Counted from the first letter of the stretch, positions 48,943 to 60,850 are shown. The stretch: 64,000 nt of DNA from Cannabis sativa (GCF_029168945.1 NC_083603.1:16616001-16680000), one strand, 5' to 3'. The notes: generated by a model from the letters alone, not told the origin. Numbers and translations are program-made.

Positions 48943-50825
48943 TGTTGGAAATTATTTTACCAGGATCTTTGATCTACTCACAAGTATGTTGATTAACCAC
49001 CTAAATATGAACTTCTAAAACGATTATGAAATAAACACATATAAAGTATTAGAAAACCTTACATTGGGTACATCGGAATAATATGACTCCTTCCGTTCAG
49101 ATCTCTAACCCTTGTATCCTTTCTGTCGCAGAGTATTATCAAGATCTAAACCTGGATCTCTTTCTCTCCTTCTTTAGTGTTGAAACTCCTTCTTGCTGAA
49201 AGTCTTTCTTCACGATCTTCCTCACTATGATTGAGGTATCACTTGCTGTGTGTGGGCACTACTCTAACACTAAGAAATTTTGAAATTAAAGAGGGAAGAA
49301 AGAGAAGAAGGTGGCGGCTAGGTATAGAGAGAGAATGCTCAGGTTTTTCTCTGAAGGAAAAAGTAGAAAATTTAGTGTAAATTTCCTGAAGCTTTCACTA
49401 TCTATTTATAGCATTCCACTAGGGTTAGGTTTGAATTATTTGGCATTAAAGTAATGAAAATATCAGTTTGAAAAACCATTTCAAGTGGCCGGCCAAGTTG
49501 TGTAATGGGCCTTACTTGGATTTTACAGTTTTCACAAATTTTATTTCTATTTTCTCAAAAACGCCAATTTTTAAATTCAACCATTTAAATGCCAATTCTA
49601 ATTATTTAATAACTATAAATAATTATTAAACAATATTGTAATTTATCATATTTATTAATTGAACCATACAAAGTATCATAATTAACAAATATGCCCCTAA
49701 AACTCTTTCTTTACAATTTTGCCCTTACTTAGTGAAAAATTCACAAATAGACATAGTCTAAATTGAGAATTATAATTGATTAATCAAAACCAATTATATG
49801 AGTCTTACAAGCAATATTATCTCAACTAGTGGGGGGACCATGGGTCTATATAACCGAGCTTCCAATAAGCAGATCAAGAATTTATAACCTAAATTCACTG
49901 ACTTATTAATTCTTCGTTAAATCAACGCATAGAACTTAGAATTGTACTCTCAGTATATAGAATGCTCTATATGTTCCACCATATAGACACATCAGTAGTT
50001 ATCCATTGTTATAATCCTAATTTGATCAATGATCCTCTATATGAATGATCTACATTGTAAAGGGATTAGATTACCGTTACACCTTACAATGTATCCTTAA
50101 AACACTTAACCCCGTATAAATGATATTTCAGCTTATGTGAAATGAGTACTCCACCATTTATTTTCGTTTGGTCAACCTCGAAGGAGATCATCCTTTACTT
50201 ACTATTCGCCAGATAGAAGCTATAGATTCCATGTTTATGTTAGCGCTCCCACTCAATTGCACTACCGTGTTCCCAAAATGTACGTATCACCCTGACCCGA
50301 AAGTAGGCTTAACTAACAAATCAAAGAACACGAATAGCCTCTTGAGATTGAGCCTAATCATAACAGGATTAAGATCATTTGATCTAGGATCAACTAGGCG
50401 ATATTGACTTGAATAGATATTACGGTAAGTTTAATAAATCTAAGTCAAAGTTCAATATCGGTCCCTTCCGATGCATACTCCATGCATCCAACCATAGCTT
50501 TACTTTAACCAATGCTCTGGAACGAACATAGCATTTCTCCAAATGCAAGTAAACTCTGTTGTAGATTATCAAATCAGTAAAACCCTATGTCTGATAAATC
50601 TAGGAATCTTTATTCACATAGTCATGTTTACTTTCCAATGTGTTGACGACACAATAAACAGGATCAAGTATGTGAAAAGGGTTTCAGATGAATTCATACA
50701 TTATGTACATATAATCATGAAATAAATCATGTGAACCATGCAACATTAAATGTTATTTCTGATCTATATTAATAAGTAATCTGATTATATTGAAATGAGT
50801 TTTATTTAGAGTATAAAATCCAACA
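48943..50825 (-). repeat. 5' LTR of element C
   Basis: TGTTGGAAATTATT... to ...TATAAAATCCAACA, 1.88 kb, partner of 39356-41241. It ends against GAAAC, where solo LTR E resumes. Confidence 0.9.
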
Positions 50826-51727
50826 GAAACATATAGAGCATTCTATATGACTGAGAATGCAATTCCAAGTTCTATGGTGGATGCAATAAGGAATTAATAA
50901 GTTAGGGAATTTACTTGGTATTCTAGTTCTGCTTATTGGAAGATCGATTGTATAGGCCCATGGTCCCCATACTAGTTGATACCATACTTCTTGTAAGACT
51001 CAGATAATAGATTTTAATTAATCAATTATAATTCTAAAATTAGACTATAAATATATTAAATAGAAAATTCATTTAATAATTAATTTTAATTATTAAATAA
51101 ATAGTTTTGGCATTTAAGTGGTTAGAATTGGAAAAATAGCAATTTTGAGAAAGTAAGGAAAAATTGTCAAAAGTGGAAAAATTCTAAGTGGGGCCCACAT
51201 ATCGTTGGCCAACCACTTGAAGAGTATTTTCCATTTAATTTTTCTATTATTTTGATGCCTAATAAATCCTAACTTAAACTTAGGTAGTTTCCTATAAATA
51301 GATAGTGATAGCTCACACTTAAAGATAATGAAAATTCACCTTTAGTAAAAAAATTCCTGAGTCTTCTTCTTCTATTGAATTCGAACCAGCCCCTCTCTTT
51401 CCTTCTTCATATTTTTATACCTTGAGTTATAGAGTGAGTGCCCACACACATCAAGTGGTATCTCAATCATAGTGTGTAAGGCTGTGAAGAATCCAGAATC
51501 AAGAGAAGGACATTCGACTCAGATCTTGGTGATACTCTGCTACAGATAAGATACAAGGGTTAGAGATCTGAGTGGAAGGAGTCATTAATATTTTGCTGCA
51601 CCCACTGTAAGGTTTCCTAAACTTTATATGTGTTTGTTTACATTATTTTAGAATTTCATATTTAGGATGTTAAATAACATACATGGTAGTAAATCTAGAT
51701 CCTGGTAAAACATATTCCAATAGATGG

Positions 51728-52726
51728 GTGGGAAATTAATGAATATGGGGGTGTTGAGGTTGGAAAGCTGTGTGCGATTGGACGTCTATTCTCCAATCGT
51801 TCAATGAGTCATTCTTTACTGAAGATGATTCTTGGCCGAGTATGGGGGATTTTAGACAGGAGTTGGGGAGTTGAGATTAAACTCATCGGTAAGGACTCTA
51901 TGTTCTTTGTCTTTTCCTTTAAATCAACTCAAGACTTGAACAGAATTTTATCCAAGAATCATTAGTTTCTCAACAATGGTACTCTAATCTTGGAAAGAAT
52001 GGATATGATTGTCGCAAGATTTGGCTCCCTTTCAGGTACGATTGCTTACCCTTTATGTGCTTTAATTGTGGTCGGTTGGGGCATGAGGCTCGGGTGTGTT
52101 TGAAGCCAATTCAAACAATTGAAGATGGCACTGGGAATAGAATGCCAAGCTTTAGGACATGGCTTAAAGTTAACGATAAATTAGACTCCCCCTCTTCTTT
52201 GAAACATGATTTCATTGATATAGACAAACCCCATATTTTGTCTAAGTTTGGTTCCAGGAATATAAGAATTGGTCATTCTATGGCCTTTTCTGGTGGCAAA
52301 GATTGCACAAAAATGATAGAGCAGGTGGTGTCAGTGCCGTCTGATGTTAGTTTTGATAATGAACCAAGTAACAGGAATCTTCAGCTTAAACAGAAAGAGA
52401 AAGTGGTGGTGGAGCTCGATAATGCATGGGTTGTTCACATTGATACTGAGGCTGATTTTTTGGGAGGTTCTGGGTCTTGTAATCGGGTAGGAAAAATTCA
52501 GGAGCAGCAGGGTCAATGTTCTAATAAACGAAGAAATTCTTGGAGGGATGAGATGTTCGTGGGTCTTTACCGTGATTCCAAGCCTAATACTACCATTCAA
52601 GATTCCATGATTTTGGGGTCTATTCAGGATGGTCCTTTGACTACTGCTCTCAATTTGGTTGATGTTCCTATAAGTTATGATAATGGTAATAATCTTCAGA
52701 CCCAGGAAGAAGGTATGGAAATTTAG
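51728..52726 (+). pseudogene. LINE L1 ORF1 (nucleic-acid-binding protein)
   Basis: ORF1 begins at ATG 38441 (MDNLLSRTPNLLVLDEDG) and resumes at 51728 after solo LTR E. A DUF4283-type region follows (VGKLCAIGRLFSNRSMSHSLL, then RVWGI) with a frame break near 51960. The zinc knuckle MCFNCGRLGHEARVC is at 52055-52100. The 223-codon ORF 52055-52726 covers the knuckle and the polar C-terminal half. ORF1 would coat element RNA. Confidence 0.75.
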
Positions 52727-52836
52727 AATGATAAAGATGGTGGTATGATTTCAGGGGGAATTTCTACATTGTCAGATTTAATCCTTGACGCATTATAGGA
52801 AATAGCGAACTCTAATTTTTTGGGTCATCAAGCGCC

Positions 52837-55800
52837 ATGATTGCTTTATTTTGGAATGTCCAAGGTCTGGGGAACCCTTGGGCATTGAATACCCTCAATT
52901 CCCACATCAAGGATTATCATATCGAGATGATTCTCTTGTTTGAAACTCGTTTCTCTAGTGTTGCCATGGAATTTGTTCAGGTGAAGCTGGGGTATGCTGG
53001 CTGTTTTATCGTGGATGCTAAGGGGAAAAGTGGTGGTTTGGTGCTCCTTGGGTTTGATACTTTCAATTTCCAGGTCAAGTCCTTTACGGTTTCACATATT
53101 GATACTACTGTTGAAAACTATATGGGGTTCTTATGGCGTTTCACTAGTTTTTAAGAAAGTCCGGATCCGAGAGGACGAACAGAAAGTTATAAGCTTCTAA
53201 AGAGACTGCAACTGATGTTTAATGGAGCTTGGGTTTGTGGAGGTGACTTCAATGAAATTACTAATCATACAGAATAGAAGGGGCAGTCCTAAACCTGGGT
53301 ATTTGATGTGTAATTTCCGTACGGTGATCTCGGAATGCTTGTTGTGTGAAATTTAAACTAATGGTGGAGAGTTTACGTGTAATGGAAGATCATGGAATTT
53401 GGTCTTTGAAAAGCTGGACAGAATTCTTTGCAACTCGGATTGTTTGGATAAATTTCAAGTAAATAAAGTCACTCTTTTGAATTGGTGGAATTCAGATCAT
53501 CGTCCATTATTACTTTCAGCTCATACTGGGAATGGTTGCAAGGCCATGGAACACAGATGGGGTACTCGCTTCCATTTTGAACAAGCCTGGGCCAAGAATG
53601 AGGAATGCTGAAAGATTATCAAAGAAATATGGGGGAGTAAGGAGATTAATAGCCATTTGCGTACTCTTTCTCAGCTTATTAACAGTAGTGGTAAGGAGCT
53701 CCAAGTATGGAATGTTCAACATAAAAAAGATCTTAATGCTCAAACCAAGGATCTCAAGGCAAAGATTGAGGTGTTGTCCAAATCGATTTGTCAAGATGAT
53801 TGGCTCACACTTCATAAATTAGAACATGATCTTAATTGTGTGGAAGAAAAAAGGGAGATTTATTGGAAACAAAGGAGCCGTGAACTCTGGTTACAGCATG
53901 GGGATCGAAAAACTAAGTACTTTCATTTTAAAGCCTCGCACTGGCGAAAAAAAAAACACTATTTTTGGGCTATTTAATGAGAAGCTTCAATGGTGCACAA
54001 AAGAAGAGGATATCTCTGCTATTGCTATATAGTATTTTTTCCATCTTAATTTATTCGAAATCCAATCGGGGATTTAGCATCAAAGCCATACTTCTTTGTT
54101 GTGTCCCAATCCGTATAAGCCTTCCTGAAAAAAGATGCCTTTTGGAGCCTTTCAAGGGTGAGGATGTAAAAATGGCTTTGTTTCAAATTCACCCATTAAA
54201 AGCTCCTGGCAAAGATTGTCTCCCAAGCCTTTTCTTTCAAACAAAATTGGGACCTGGTTAGCCCTGATGTGATTGCAGCCTGTTTGAAAGTCCTAAACAA
54301 TTCGGATTGTAGTACAGTCAATGAGACTCTCATATGTCTCATCCCAAAAGTTCACAAACCTTCAAAGATGTTCAAATTTTGTCCCATTAGTCTCTATTCA
54401 GTCATTTACAAAGTAATTTCGAAGTGTCTTGCTAGCCGAATGAAGAGGAGTCTTAATTCTGCAATATAAGAAAATTAGAGTGCCTTTATTGGTGGTCATA
54501 CCATTCATGATAATGGTATCTTTGGATATGAGAGCCTCCACAGTATGAGAAAAGGGCGATTTAGTAATTATCAAAAATGGCATTGAAACTTGATATGTCA
54601 AAAGCTTATGACAGGGTGGAATGGACTTCCGTGAAGTAATGATGTCATGTTTGGGGTATGAAGATGCATGAATTTCTAAAGTCATGAATTGTGTTCGCTC
54701 TGTTTCATTCTCCATTCTTATTAAGGATCGATTAGGGGAAATTTTAATCCCAAAAGGGATTTACGCCAAGGCGATCCCCTATCACCCCTCCTCTTTCTTC
54801 TTTTCTCTGAAGGGTTATCTTGTTTAATCCATGAGGCTGAAAGGGCAAGAAGAATCCATGGCCTGAAATTTGGTTTAATGGAACAACGACTGTCTCATCC
54901 CCTATTTGCATATGACCGTCTTGTTTTTCTATAGGCCAGTTTGGTGGAAGGGCGTGCCTTACAAGAAGTGTTAGTATGCTATGCTAAGTTATCAGGTCAA
55001 TGTATAAGTCTGGATAAATTAGACCTGTCTGTGGGCTGAAAGATAAGAGAGGATAAGGTGGAGGAGTTGGCTGGCCAACTTGGGGTAAAATTGGTTAAAC
55101 GTCACACTAAGTACCTGGGCATGCCTACCTTTGTCGGAAAAAACAAAAAATAGGTCTTTGGCAAACTTAGGGATCGAGTTGAGGCTAAACTTCAAGGTTG
55201 GAAGATAGGCCTCTTTTCTCAAGCGGGAACAGAAGTTTTAATCAAGCTTGTGATCCAAGCGCTTCCTTGTTATGTGATGAGTTGTTTTCAAATCACTAAA
55301 GGGATCCTTTATGATATTGAGAGTCTGGTTTCTCGCTTTTGGTGGGGCTCTTCTTCAAAAAGACACCAGCTTCATTGGGTGAATTAGAGAAAATTATGTA
55401 AGCTGAAAGAACATGGTGGCATCGGGTTCCGTGATTTAGAAGACTTCAATCAAGCATTCTCGGAAGTTAATCTCTATGCCCGAGTGTCTTTTAGCTCGGG
55501 TGATGAAAGCGCTCTACTATCCTAGTGGTAATTTTGTTGAGGCTAAATTGGGTCATTATGGTTCAGATATATGAAGGGGCATCTTATGGTGTAAGGAGCT
55601 CTTGGTCAAAGGCTCTCGGTGGTGTGTGGGCGATGGTCACACTATCTGAATTAATGAAGATCTTTGGATTCCTAGAGGATATTCTTTTACCCTTCGCACA
55701 AAGGTTAGGATTCCTGAGGGTGTCACTCTTCATACTTTGCTGAATGAAGATGGAAGTTGGAAAACTAATGAGATTCTTAGTTGGTTTCACCAAGATGACA

Positions 55801-56513
55801 TTCATTGGGTTCTTGGCACTCTTCCTAATATTCATAGTTCGGATTCGATGACTTGGAACCTCACTCCTACTGGTCAGTATACAGTGGCTAGTGGATATAA
55901 GTTGAGATTCAGCAATCCAGATATTGCTATTTCTTCTCTGATAATTCAACTTTGAAAACTTGGTGGTCGTTTATTTGGGGATCTGGTCTCACTCCAAAAA
56001 TGAAGAGCTTTATTTGGCGAGTATTCAATCATTGGATACCAGTCAAAGTGGAGCTATTTAGGCGCAGTGTGACCATCGATGCTCACTGTGACTTGTGTAA
56101 ATTGCAGGAAGAACCTCTGTGCCATGCCCTTTGGCTTTGCCCTGCTGTTCACAACATATGGCGGCAGGTTAGTTTCTCTCAATATATCTCTCCATCCTTC
56201 AATAAGGCTCCAGATTTCCTCTGGCTGAGCGTCTCTCAAAAGATGAAATGATCCAATTTATTGGTGTATCTTGGCTGATTTGGAAATGGCGAAACCAATT
56301 TGTTCTCTAAAAAAAAACCCCTGCTGATGTTTATTAGATTCCCTAGGCGCTGGAGGTTTTGGACACCCATCTGCGGAGAGAGCCAACGAAAATTAATTTG
56401 CAGAAAAACCAGCAGCCGTGTTCTTGGCAACCCCCTCCTCTTGGTTATAAATTCTTAATAAACACTCATGCATCTATCTTGCCGGGTAATTTGGGGTGTG
56501 GTATAAGTGCGAT
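52837..56513 (+). pseudogene. LINE L1 ORF2 (endonuclease, RT, zf-RVT, start of RNase H)
   Basis: Endonuclease: ALFWNVQGLGNPWAL with its Asn, then ETRF, and a GDFNEI motif near 53240. RT: from about 54150 (KMALFQIHPLKAPGKD, LICLIPKVHKPSKMF) to about 55400. The catalytic FADD is FAYD here (about 54905-54920). A zf-RVT domain follows at 55952-56251 (SFIWRVFNHWIPVKVELFRR, CDLCKLQEEPLCHALWLCP). RNase H begins at about 56480 and is cut by the hAT-type element. Numerous stops and frameshifts. Confidence 0.85.
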
Positions 56514-57519
56514 TAGGGCTGAGCATAAAATCTAAAAAATCGAAAAAATCGTTCAAACTGACCTACCGAACACCGCCAAAACCGAAACTGCCAAAATCGA
56601 AAACCGAAAACCGAAAAAACCACCAACGATTTAAACCGCCATTAGATGGTCAGTTTTTTTTGGCAACAAACCGACCAAATAAACCGAAACCGACCATTAT
56701 GTTTTATATATATATATATTTATTTTATACATTATATAATACAGATATTTATACGACTATGGAGGTTAGATTCAAATCAAGGAAAATCAATAGATTATGC
56801 TTCCAGTTCCAATTGGGTCTGGCATTTGTGAGATATGGAGACTAGTTCTATTTTATTTGTCTTTTTTTTCTTTTCAGCTTGATTCTTTTTGCTATAATGT
56901 TTAACCCATGAGTTAGCTTGAACTATTTTATTACAAATGTCGTAGTTATATCATATACAATGATTGCAATAACATTTTATCATCTTATAAATATAAACTC
57001 TTGACATTACTCTTTTTTTTTTTTTTTTTTTGAGATAAGACATTACTCTTTTATGTCTAAATATGCTCACTTTCATTATTTTTATTTTTTCAGTTCTATT
57101 ATTTTATTTTTGGTGAACAACATTTGTTATTACTTTGCTCATCATAACGTATTATAAGTTCATGCATGTAACATGTACAAAGTACCTTAAATAATTTTTC
57201 AGTTATTATAACCACCCACAGGTAAAGCATCTTATAGTAAAATTTTGGTTGACAGCAATCCAATAAAGCTTCTATAAAAAAAAAATTGACAACAAATAAA
57301 AAAAAACCCTTATTTTATAATTTTTTTTTTTTTAAAAAAAAAACAAAGTTTGGTTTTAGGCGGTTTGAACAGACCAAACTGCGGTTTACATCGGTCGGTT
57401 CTAAGGAAGTTTTTGGATTGGTGGGTTGATTTCCGGATTGCACGAATCCGGACCGAAAACTGAAATTTGGATTTTTTATATGGAAAAAAACAGACCAAAC
57501 CGACCGATGTTCAGCCCTA
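56514..57519. mobile_element. hAT-type non-autonomous element in L1 RNase H
   Basis: The ends are TAGGGCTGAGCAT and the inverse of TAGGGCTGAACAT (13-bp TIR, one mismatch). The flanking 8-bp duplication is AGTGCGAT (56506-56513) against GGTGCGAT (57520-57527), seven of eight matching. TIRs starting TAGGG with an 8-bp duplication fit hAT. Subterminal zones are full of ACCGAAA/ACCGACC words in both orientations; the middle is AT-rich. No transposase. Removing it and one duplication restores the L1 reading frame. Confidence 0.85.
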
Positions 57520-57527
57520 GGTGCGAT

Positions 57528-57933
57528 AATAAGGGATCATAATGGAGCTTTAGTTGCGGCTGAAACTCGGTTTATCCCTAGGCTTCTTTCAGTGATGTTG
57601 GCGAAAATTGATGCTATTCAGTTGGGCATTGATCTGGCTTTGCATTGGTCTTGCTTGGATGTTCGGGTTGGAGCTCACTGTCAATCGGTTGTGAAAGCTC
57701 TAAAGAACGGAGAGAGTTTACCAACGGACTGGGGCAACTTGGTTCATAATATCCTAAGGATATCAGTAGCAATTTTAATACCATGGACTTTATTTTTTAT
57801 CTTAGAAATTGTAATAAAGTGGCTATAATTGTTTAGTTAGGTGGGCTAGATTTACCCAAGTGTGACAGATGTTTCACCTTCTTGTGCTACTAGCATCTAG
57901 TTTGTAATTGTTGTTTTCTTTAAAAAAAAAAAA
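57528..57933 (+). pseudogene. LINE L1 RNase H end and 3' tail
   Basis: Continues the RNase H domain (RDHNGALVAAETRF, MLAKIDAIQLGIDLALHW, HCQSVVKALK) to about 57828, then a short 3' UTR and an A-run at about 57921-57933. Confidence 0.75.
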
Positions 57934-58338
57934 ACCAACAAAAATATCTTGTCTATGATATTTTTTTTTTTCAATTTTATTAGGAGGATATTGTCGCAGA
58001 AAAGTCGGCCCACATACTTACAAACCTGCAGATTTCTGTAGGGGTACAGTCAGCTTTATTACATTAGGGACCACTTTTTATCACCTCTGAAACTCGACCT
58101 TACTTCCCAACAACCAATACAAGACTATTGTTTATCTCGTATTATAAACCATTAACAATATGTAACGAAGAAAATTGGAATTTTAACAATAAAAATAACT
58201 ATATTTAAACGTTGGTAGAAATATAAAAGAAACTTTTATTATTCGTATAAAATATAACTTGGCAATGTAATCAAACATACATGATCAACATTGTTATCAA
58301 TTATTCTTTTGTTCTATGATATAATTATAAAATATGTT
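57934..58338. other. Intergenic, 3' side of the thaumatin-like gene
   Basis: No gene. It probably includes the 3' UTR of the minus-strand gene next to it (58250-58338, AT-rich). No transposon ends recognised. Confidence 0.5.
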
Positions 58339-59275
58339 TCATGGGCAGAAAGTGATGAGATAATTTGGTCCACCGAAGCAAGTAAAAGTGCTGGTCTTAT
58401 CATCATAAGCATAGCTGTAAGCTTCAGGGCATTGTGCCTTGAAGAACCTAGAAAAGTCACTTGGAGGACAAGTTTCCGGCTTATCATGAGCACCTCTACA
58501 ACAGTACTTGTCCTCATTAAACTTGGCGCAAGCACTAAAACACCCAACGACGTCGTTTCCAGATTTGAACTGGAGCTGACCCGGGCAGGCAGCGTTGATG
58601 TTCGCCGGGCAAGATGATTGCTTGCATTCACCTCTACCGCCTTGTGGCACAACCGAAACCGGCAAGTTGAACCCATCCACGTTGCTGACATCATAGAAAT
58701 CCTGTCCTCCGTTTCCTTCCACGGTCAGTTCGACCAGAGTGGTCGGTGGGGCTCCGCCTGCGCCGTTGCACTCAACCTTGCCGGACCCACACTCGCCGCT
58801 GGCACACGTGAACCTGCCAGAATTGGTTGAGCAACGGTCTCGGCCCCAGAAGCGGCCTGTCCAACGTCCAGCTGGGATGTCCACGGAACGGCTAGCTCCC
58901 GGTGCTAACTCGAAACCAGTGGTTGAGAGTTGGGGTTTTTGGTCTCCGGTTAGGGTTGCTGGCCAGATGGGTCTTTGGCAGTTGTTTTTTATGGTAATGG
59001 TAGTCGCATTTGCCCCTGTGATATATATCCATGCAATGCATATTATAACGTATAATTTATAAGTGTATATAAAACTATTTCTGAAAAAATATATGTATAT
59101 ATATGCTTCAACTTCAAGAAATATATGTAATCAGCAAGCACGCACATGTGCTACATTTTTAACCAAGAGAAAACTGATCAGCAAGGACTATATGTATTAT
59201 TATAGATGGTTTATCATTATTATTACCTGCAAAGAAGAGTGCAAAAGCGAGCATGAAGAACACTCGAGTATTCAT
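58339..59275 (-). CDS. Thaumatin-like protein (PR-5 family), two exons, appears intact
   Basis: Exon 1 is 59275-59227 and encodes a signal peptide ([17 protein letters not shown]). A 211-bp intron (59226-59016) has GT (CAG|GTAATA) and AG (TCACAG|GGG) borders. Exon 2 is 59015-58339. Together they make 726 bases, 241 residues, the usual size for a large thaumatin-like protein. The mature part begins [21 protein letters not shown]. It contains 16 cysteines, the family number for eight disulfides, and the [16 protein letters not shown] and LITFCP end blocks. The family signature is present as [13 protein letters not shown], with Glu where Asp is usual. The protein should be secreted to the apoplast. 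PR-5 proteins act in defence or stress, and some bind beta-glucan. With no C-terminal extension, vacuolar targeting is less likely. It is the only uninterrupted host gene here. Confidence 0.93.
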
Positions 59276-59365
59276 AGTGACCAAATTTAGAGGATACTTA
59301 GAATATTTTTGTTTGATGAGGTGTGAGAATGATTATTGATGGAATTGGGAGAAAGCAAGGGGTGG

Positions 59366-59373
59366 TATTTATA
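59366..59373 (-). promoter_or_regulatory. TATA box of the thaumatin-like gene
   Basis: CCTATAAATACC on the minus strand, about 90 bases before the ATG, leaving a 5' UTR of roughly 60 bases. Spacing and context fit a plant promoter. Confidence 0.65.
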
Positions 59374-60464
59374 GGCTCTATGAGCCCTTTCTAAGTTTGG
59401 TATTTTAATTTTTTTATTATATATAAATTTAATTTGTTGCGGGTCTAATTTGCTATCTTGAAGAAAATTACAAACACCATATGTTGGAAAAAATAACAGC
59501 ACATATATATTCAGTTATTCACGAAGTGGTCGATACTCAATAATTAATGGACAATTTAATCGTCAAATATATATATAGTTTTCTGTGCAAAAAAACAAGC
59601 TACTCTCACGTGAATTTATTAGAACATTCAGCGCCATTAATGTTATCTGGTAATATTATGAATTCAATTGTATTCTTATGTGCGAATTTGAGAGTCTTGA
59701 TCTCTTAAATTAAGGGAGAATTTTCAACTAAAAACTGATTTTGGTATCCAACCTCGTTCATATTATTATTGTATTTACACTACGTAGTACATCTTCATCT
59801 TTTTTATTTATTTTTCTATCTTTATTTGTAAATAAATCCCGATGCACAATATTACATAAAATAATATTAATTTAAAATTATCTTATTAAAATCACAAAAC
59901 AAAATCATAAATTGTGGAACAGAAAAAATAGCTAAGAGGGTAGAGAGCCACTTAAATTCTTTTTCGTTGTTTTCAGTCAACATTTACATATAGAGAGAGC
60001 CATCATATATTTTAGTTTAAAATATTAAAACCAGATCTAATATATTTCTACTCATAGTGATTTTTTTCCAGCACTATAGACGATCATGATTATTTTTATT
60101 TTAGTTTGGGAAATGGAACGGATAGTGATGATTCGTAAATCAAATCAAAGAACTTATTACAACATGATTAATGACTTATTATATATAATAAGAAGAAACG
60201 AGATCAATATATATTTGCCGGAAAATAAATATATGTCAATAGTAAGTTCACAACCATAAATAAATAAATAACATATACATTTCAAAATAAATAAATAAAT
60301 AAAAAAATATGTGTCCACCGTGAGTGACGGGCTTGCATGTTGCGTATAATAGGGGGCGACTAAATTGCCGCCTTAGACTTCCGTCTACGCTTGTACATAT
60401 TGGCCTTATAATATCTACTAAGAAACAAATTTGTTTGGGAGATTGTATTTTTATTTAGTGGTAA
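59374..60464. other. Upstream region of the thaumatin-like gene
   Basis: No gene. The first several hundred bases on the minus-strand side should include its promoter. A short GC-richer patch at 60308-60400 is unexplained. Confidence 0.5.
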
Positions 60465-60850
60465 TTTTTTTTTTTTTTTATAAAATGATTATAATCACTC
60501 ATGAATTTACGACGCAGACGCCCGCCACCGGCGCTGGAACCTCCTCGAACCAGGATAGCTCATCGTCTAACCGCAGAGCATGCTTTGCCAAGCCATGGGT
60601 TGCTAAATTCTCAGAGCAAACCACATGGGGCAAAACTGCCCCTGAAAATTTAGACAATAAAGCTAAAACATCTTCAAACAAACGCTCCAAACTTGTTGAA
60701 ATACATTTTTTCGTTGTTGATGGCCGTCACCAAAGCTAACAAATATGAATAAATTGCATGAATCAGAAAACCACACATATGAGACCAATTGAGTCCAACC
60801 AACAGGGCTAAAGTTTCAACCTGTAACACTGAAATTTCACCTAAAAAAAT
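60465..60850 (-). pseudogene. LINE fragment L3, RNase H end with poly(A)
   Basis: On the minus strand it encodes the end of a LINE RNase H: VETLALLVGLNWSHMCGF, then after a frame slip EDVLALLSKFSGAVLPHVVCSEN, ATHGLAKHALRLDDELSWFEEVPAP. A T-run at 60465-60479 is its poly(A) tail in reverse, so this is a short 5'-truncated insertion. The usual SDS before LALVTAIN is SYL, losing a catalytic Asp. Confidence 0.75.

Larger units (their letters stand above)
39356..50825 (-). mobile_element. Element C, coding-free relative of A and B, inside solo LTR E
   Basis: LTRs are 39356-41241 and 48943-50825, minus orientation, with flanks TAAAC (39351-39355) and GAAAC (50826-50830), a target duplication with one mismatch. 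The interior has no protein-coding region. 41242-45480 holds scrambled pol relics plus solo LTR F, and 45500-48940 holds the shared leader. About 10 kb without F. It must have moved with proteins from relatives. Confidence 0.88.
38494..51722 (+). mobile_element. Solo LTR E, split by element C
   Basis: It starts TGTTGGAATTTTATGCC at 38494 and ends ...ATTCCAATA at 51722 (CA changed to TA). The target duplication GATGG is perfect (38489-38493, 51723-51727). The LTR is the 38494-39355 and 50831-51722 portions, about 1.75 kb together, in plus orientation and homologous to the A/B/C LTR group. No internal region or partner LTR is found in the flanks, so recombination to a solo LTR is inferred. Confidence 0.85.
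38441..57933 (+). mobile_element. LINE L1, L1-type non-LTR element, interrupted three times
   Basis: In pieces: ORF1 start (38441-38493), ORF1 rest and ORF2 (51728-56513), end of RNase H and poly(A) tail (57528-57933). Interruptions are solo LTR E with element C inside it, and the hAT-type element. A 12-13 base A-run at about 57921 marks the 3' end. The 5' border lies somewhere left of 38441 and was not resolved. It carries many stops and frame changes. Confidence 0.8.

Noticed and set aside
35164..50407. A near-identical 79-codon plus-strand ORF in three LTR copies (35164, 40584, 50168), similar also at about 16530
   Set aside because: It is antisense to the element promoter and follows LTR homology exactly, while the copy at about 16530 is broken. 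Identity comes from shared LTR ancestry, not protein selection.
58291..59062. Several ORFs on the plus strand and other frames across the thaumatin-like gene
   Set aside because: They are frames overlapping a well-supported coding exon, with no family features of their own.
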